From Galbula dea (lineage: Eukaryota > Chordata > Aves > Piciformes > Galbulidae), in the NCBI GenBank assembly GCA_013399015.1, contig VWZX01004666.1:2171603-2235602 (forward strand): a stretch of DNA of 64,000 nt. The letters run 5' to 3'. The position numbers and the translations under genes are program-made. This document shows positions 63,418 to 64,000 of this stretch, in pieces (position 1 is the stretch's first letter; every line of letters starts with the position of its first letter). Below the pieces are notes generated by a model, which was not told the DNA's origin, did not search any database, and saw nothing but the letters and a program-made list of their open reading frames with translations.

Positions 63418-63951
63418 ACTTCTATCTCAGTAAGAGTTTGCTGAGATAGGAACACACAAGTGGAAATGTGAGTCTGCTCTTGATGCTTTAATTTCCCTCA
63501 TATTGATTCTCCATAGTGTGGAAATTCAAGAGAAAAGCACATTAGATCAAATAAGCTATTTCCCCCTTGTAGGAGATTGTCTCACATACTTATTATAGAA
63601 ACTAGTCCTGGAGAGACTGTGATCCATTCCCTTCCACAGCCTTCCATTTATTTCTCCATTTCTCTCCTTATTCTCTCATTATCCCTGTGTTTGTACTATT
63701 GTTTTAATAGCAAGTTGAAAGTACATCTTTGGTACTGAGTTAAAATATCTTCTCTGCCTTTGAACTGCAGCCAAAATGCTCTAAAGGATCCACCAGGTTC
63801 TGCAACTGCCTCAGGGCCAGGTCTTTAACACCAGTTGACAAAGAAATGGAAAGGGAGCTCTGCAGACAAAGCTGACAATGTTTTTGGTTTTCAAGTGCTC
63901 AAATAGAAGCAATGTCTCATTCCTCAAAAGACACACATCCATCTGGCTATC

Positions 63952-64000
63952 TGTCCTGGGTTTGGCTAGGATAGGGTTAATCTTTGCACAAGAAGCTAGG
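63952..64000 (+). mobile_element. Start of avian ERV LTR (cut by window end)
   Basis: TGTCCTGGGTTTGGCTAGGA followed by TAGGGTTAATC resembles the 5' end of a common avian retroviral LTR that starts TGTCCTGGTTT as I recall. It begins with the expected TG. It seems to be the same family as the 3' fragment at 37605. Whether it is a solo LTR or part of a provirus cannot be seen. Confidence 0.55.

Larger units (their letters stand above)
63346..64000 (+). other. AGBL4: Start of U12-type AGBL4 intron
   Basis: This is the first 655 bp of the intron that opens with the U12-type donor. It contains the cryptic U2 donor at 63411 and, from 63952, the start of an LTR. The stretch 63420-63950 holds no recognisable feature. 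Confidence 0.8.

Noticed and set aside
1..64000. Search for a nested gene (for example BEND5, which lies within AGBL4 in mammals), tRNA, rRNA, CRISPR array or prokaryotic-type operon
   Set aside because: No peptide, RNA gene box or repeat-spacer pattern for any of these was seen on either strand.

Overview
The window reads as vertebrate nuclear DNA, most likely from a bird. It is AT-rich, almost free of long open frames, and carries several CR1 LINE copies that end in the CR1 tail (ATTCTGTGATTCT and variants). It also holds what look like avian endogenous retrovirus LTR fragments, faint older repeats (MIR-like SINEs, an ancient CR1/L3-type LINE) and one assembly gap of 846 N.

Only one gene could be supported. 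Two exons on the + strand (48963-49115 and 63183-63345) encode adjacent pieces of a cytosolic carboxypeptidase that I recognise as AGBL4 (CCP6), a tubulin deglutamylase of the M14 metallopeptidase family. The first exon carries the third zinc-binding histidine (IDIHAHS) and the second the catalytic glutamate (YTLEVSF). They join in frame with no missing residues, and the His-Glu distance (73 residues) is close to that of carboxypeptidase A (74). All other sequence is AGBL4 intron: at least 48,962 bp upstream, 14,067 bp between the exons, and the first 655 bp of the next intron. That last intron opens with GTATCCTTT, a perfect match to a minor-spliceosome (U12-type) donor.

Layout: 1-48962 is intron with an ancient LINE fossil (about 3080-3700), an old CR1 end (5832-5945), CR1 3' ends (13311, 20424, 33696, 35919, 37500), an LTR fragment abutting the CR1 tail at 37605, old SINE-like pieces, and a longer CR1 with recognisable reverse transcriptase at 41980-43671 that is split by the gap. 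48963-49115 is the first exon. 49116-63182 is intron with a strong candidate for a conserved non-coding element near 52 kb, another near 61 kb, and a CR1 end at 62073. 63183-63345 is the second exon, followed by the U12-type intron and the start of an LTR at the window edge.

I found no bacterial-type system, CRISPR array, tRNA, rRNA or second gene. The most interesting signals are the U12-type donor embedded in an 11-bp repeat with a competing U2-type donor downstream, and several intronic blocks that look like conserved regulatory elements. The latter calls are inference, made without any alignment.
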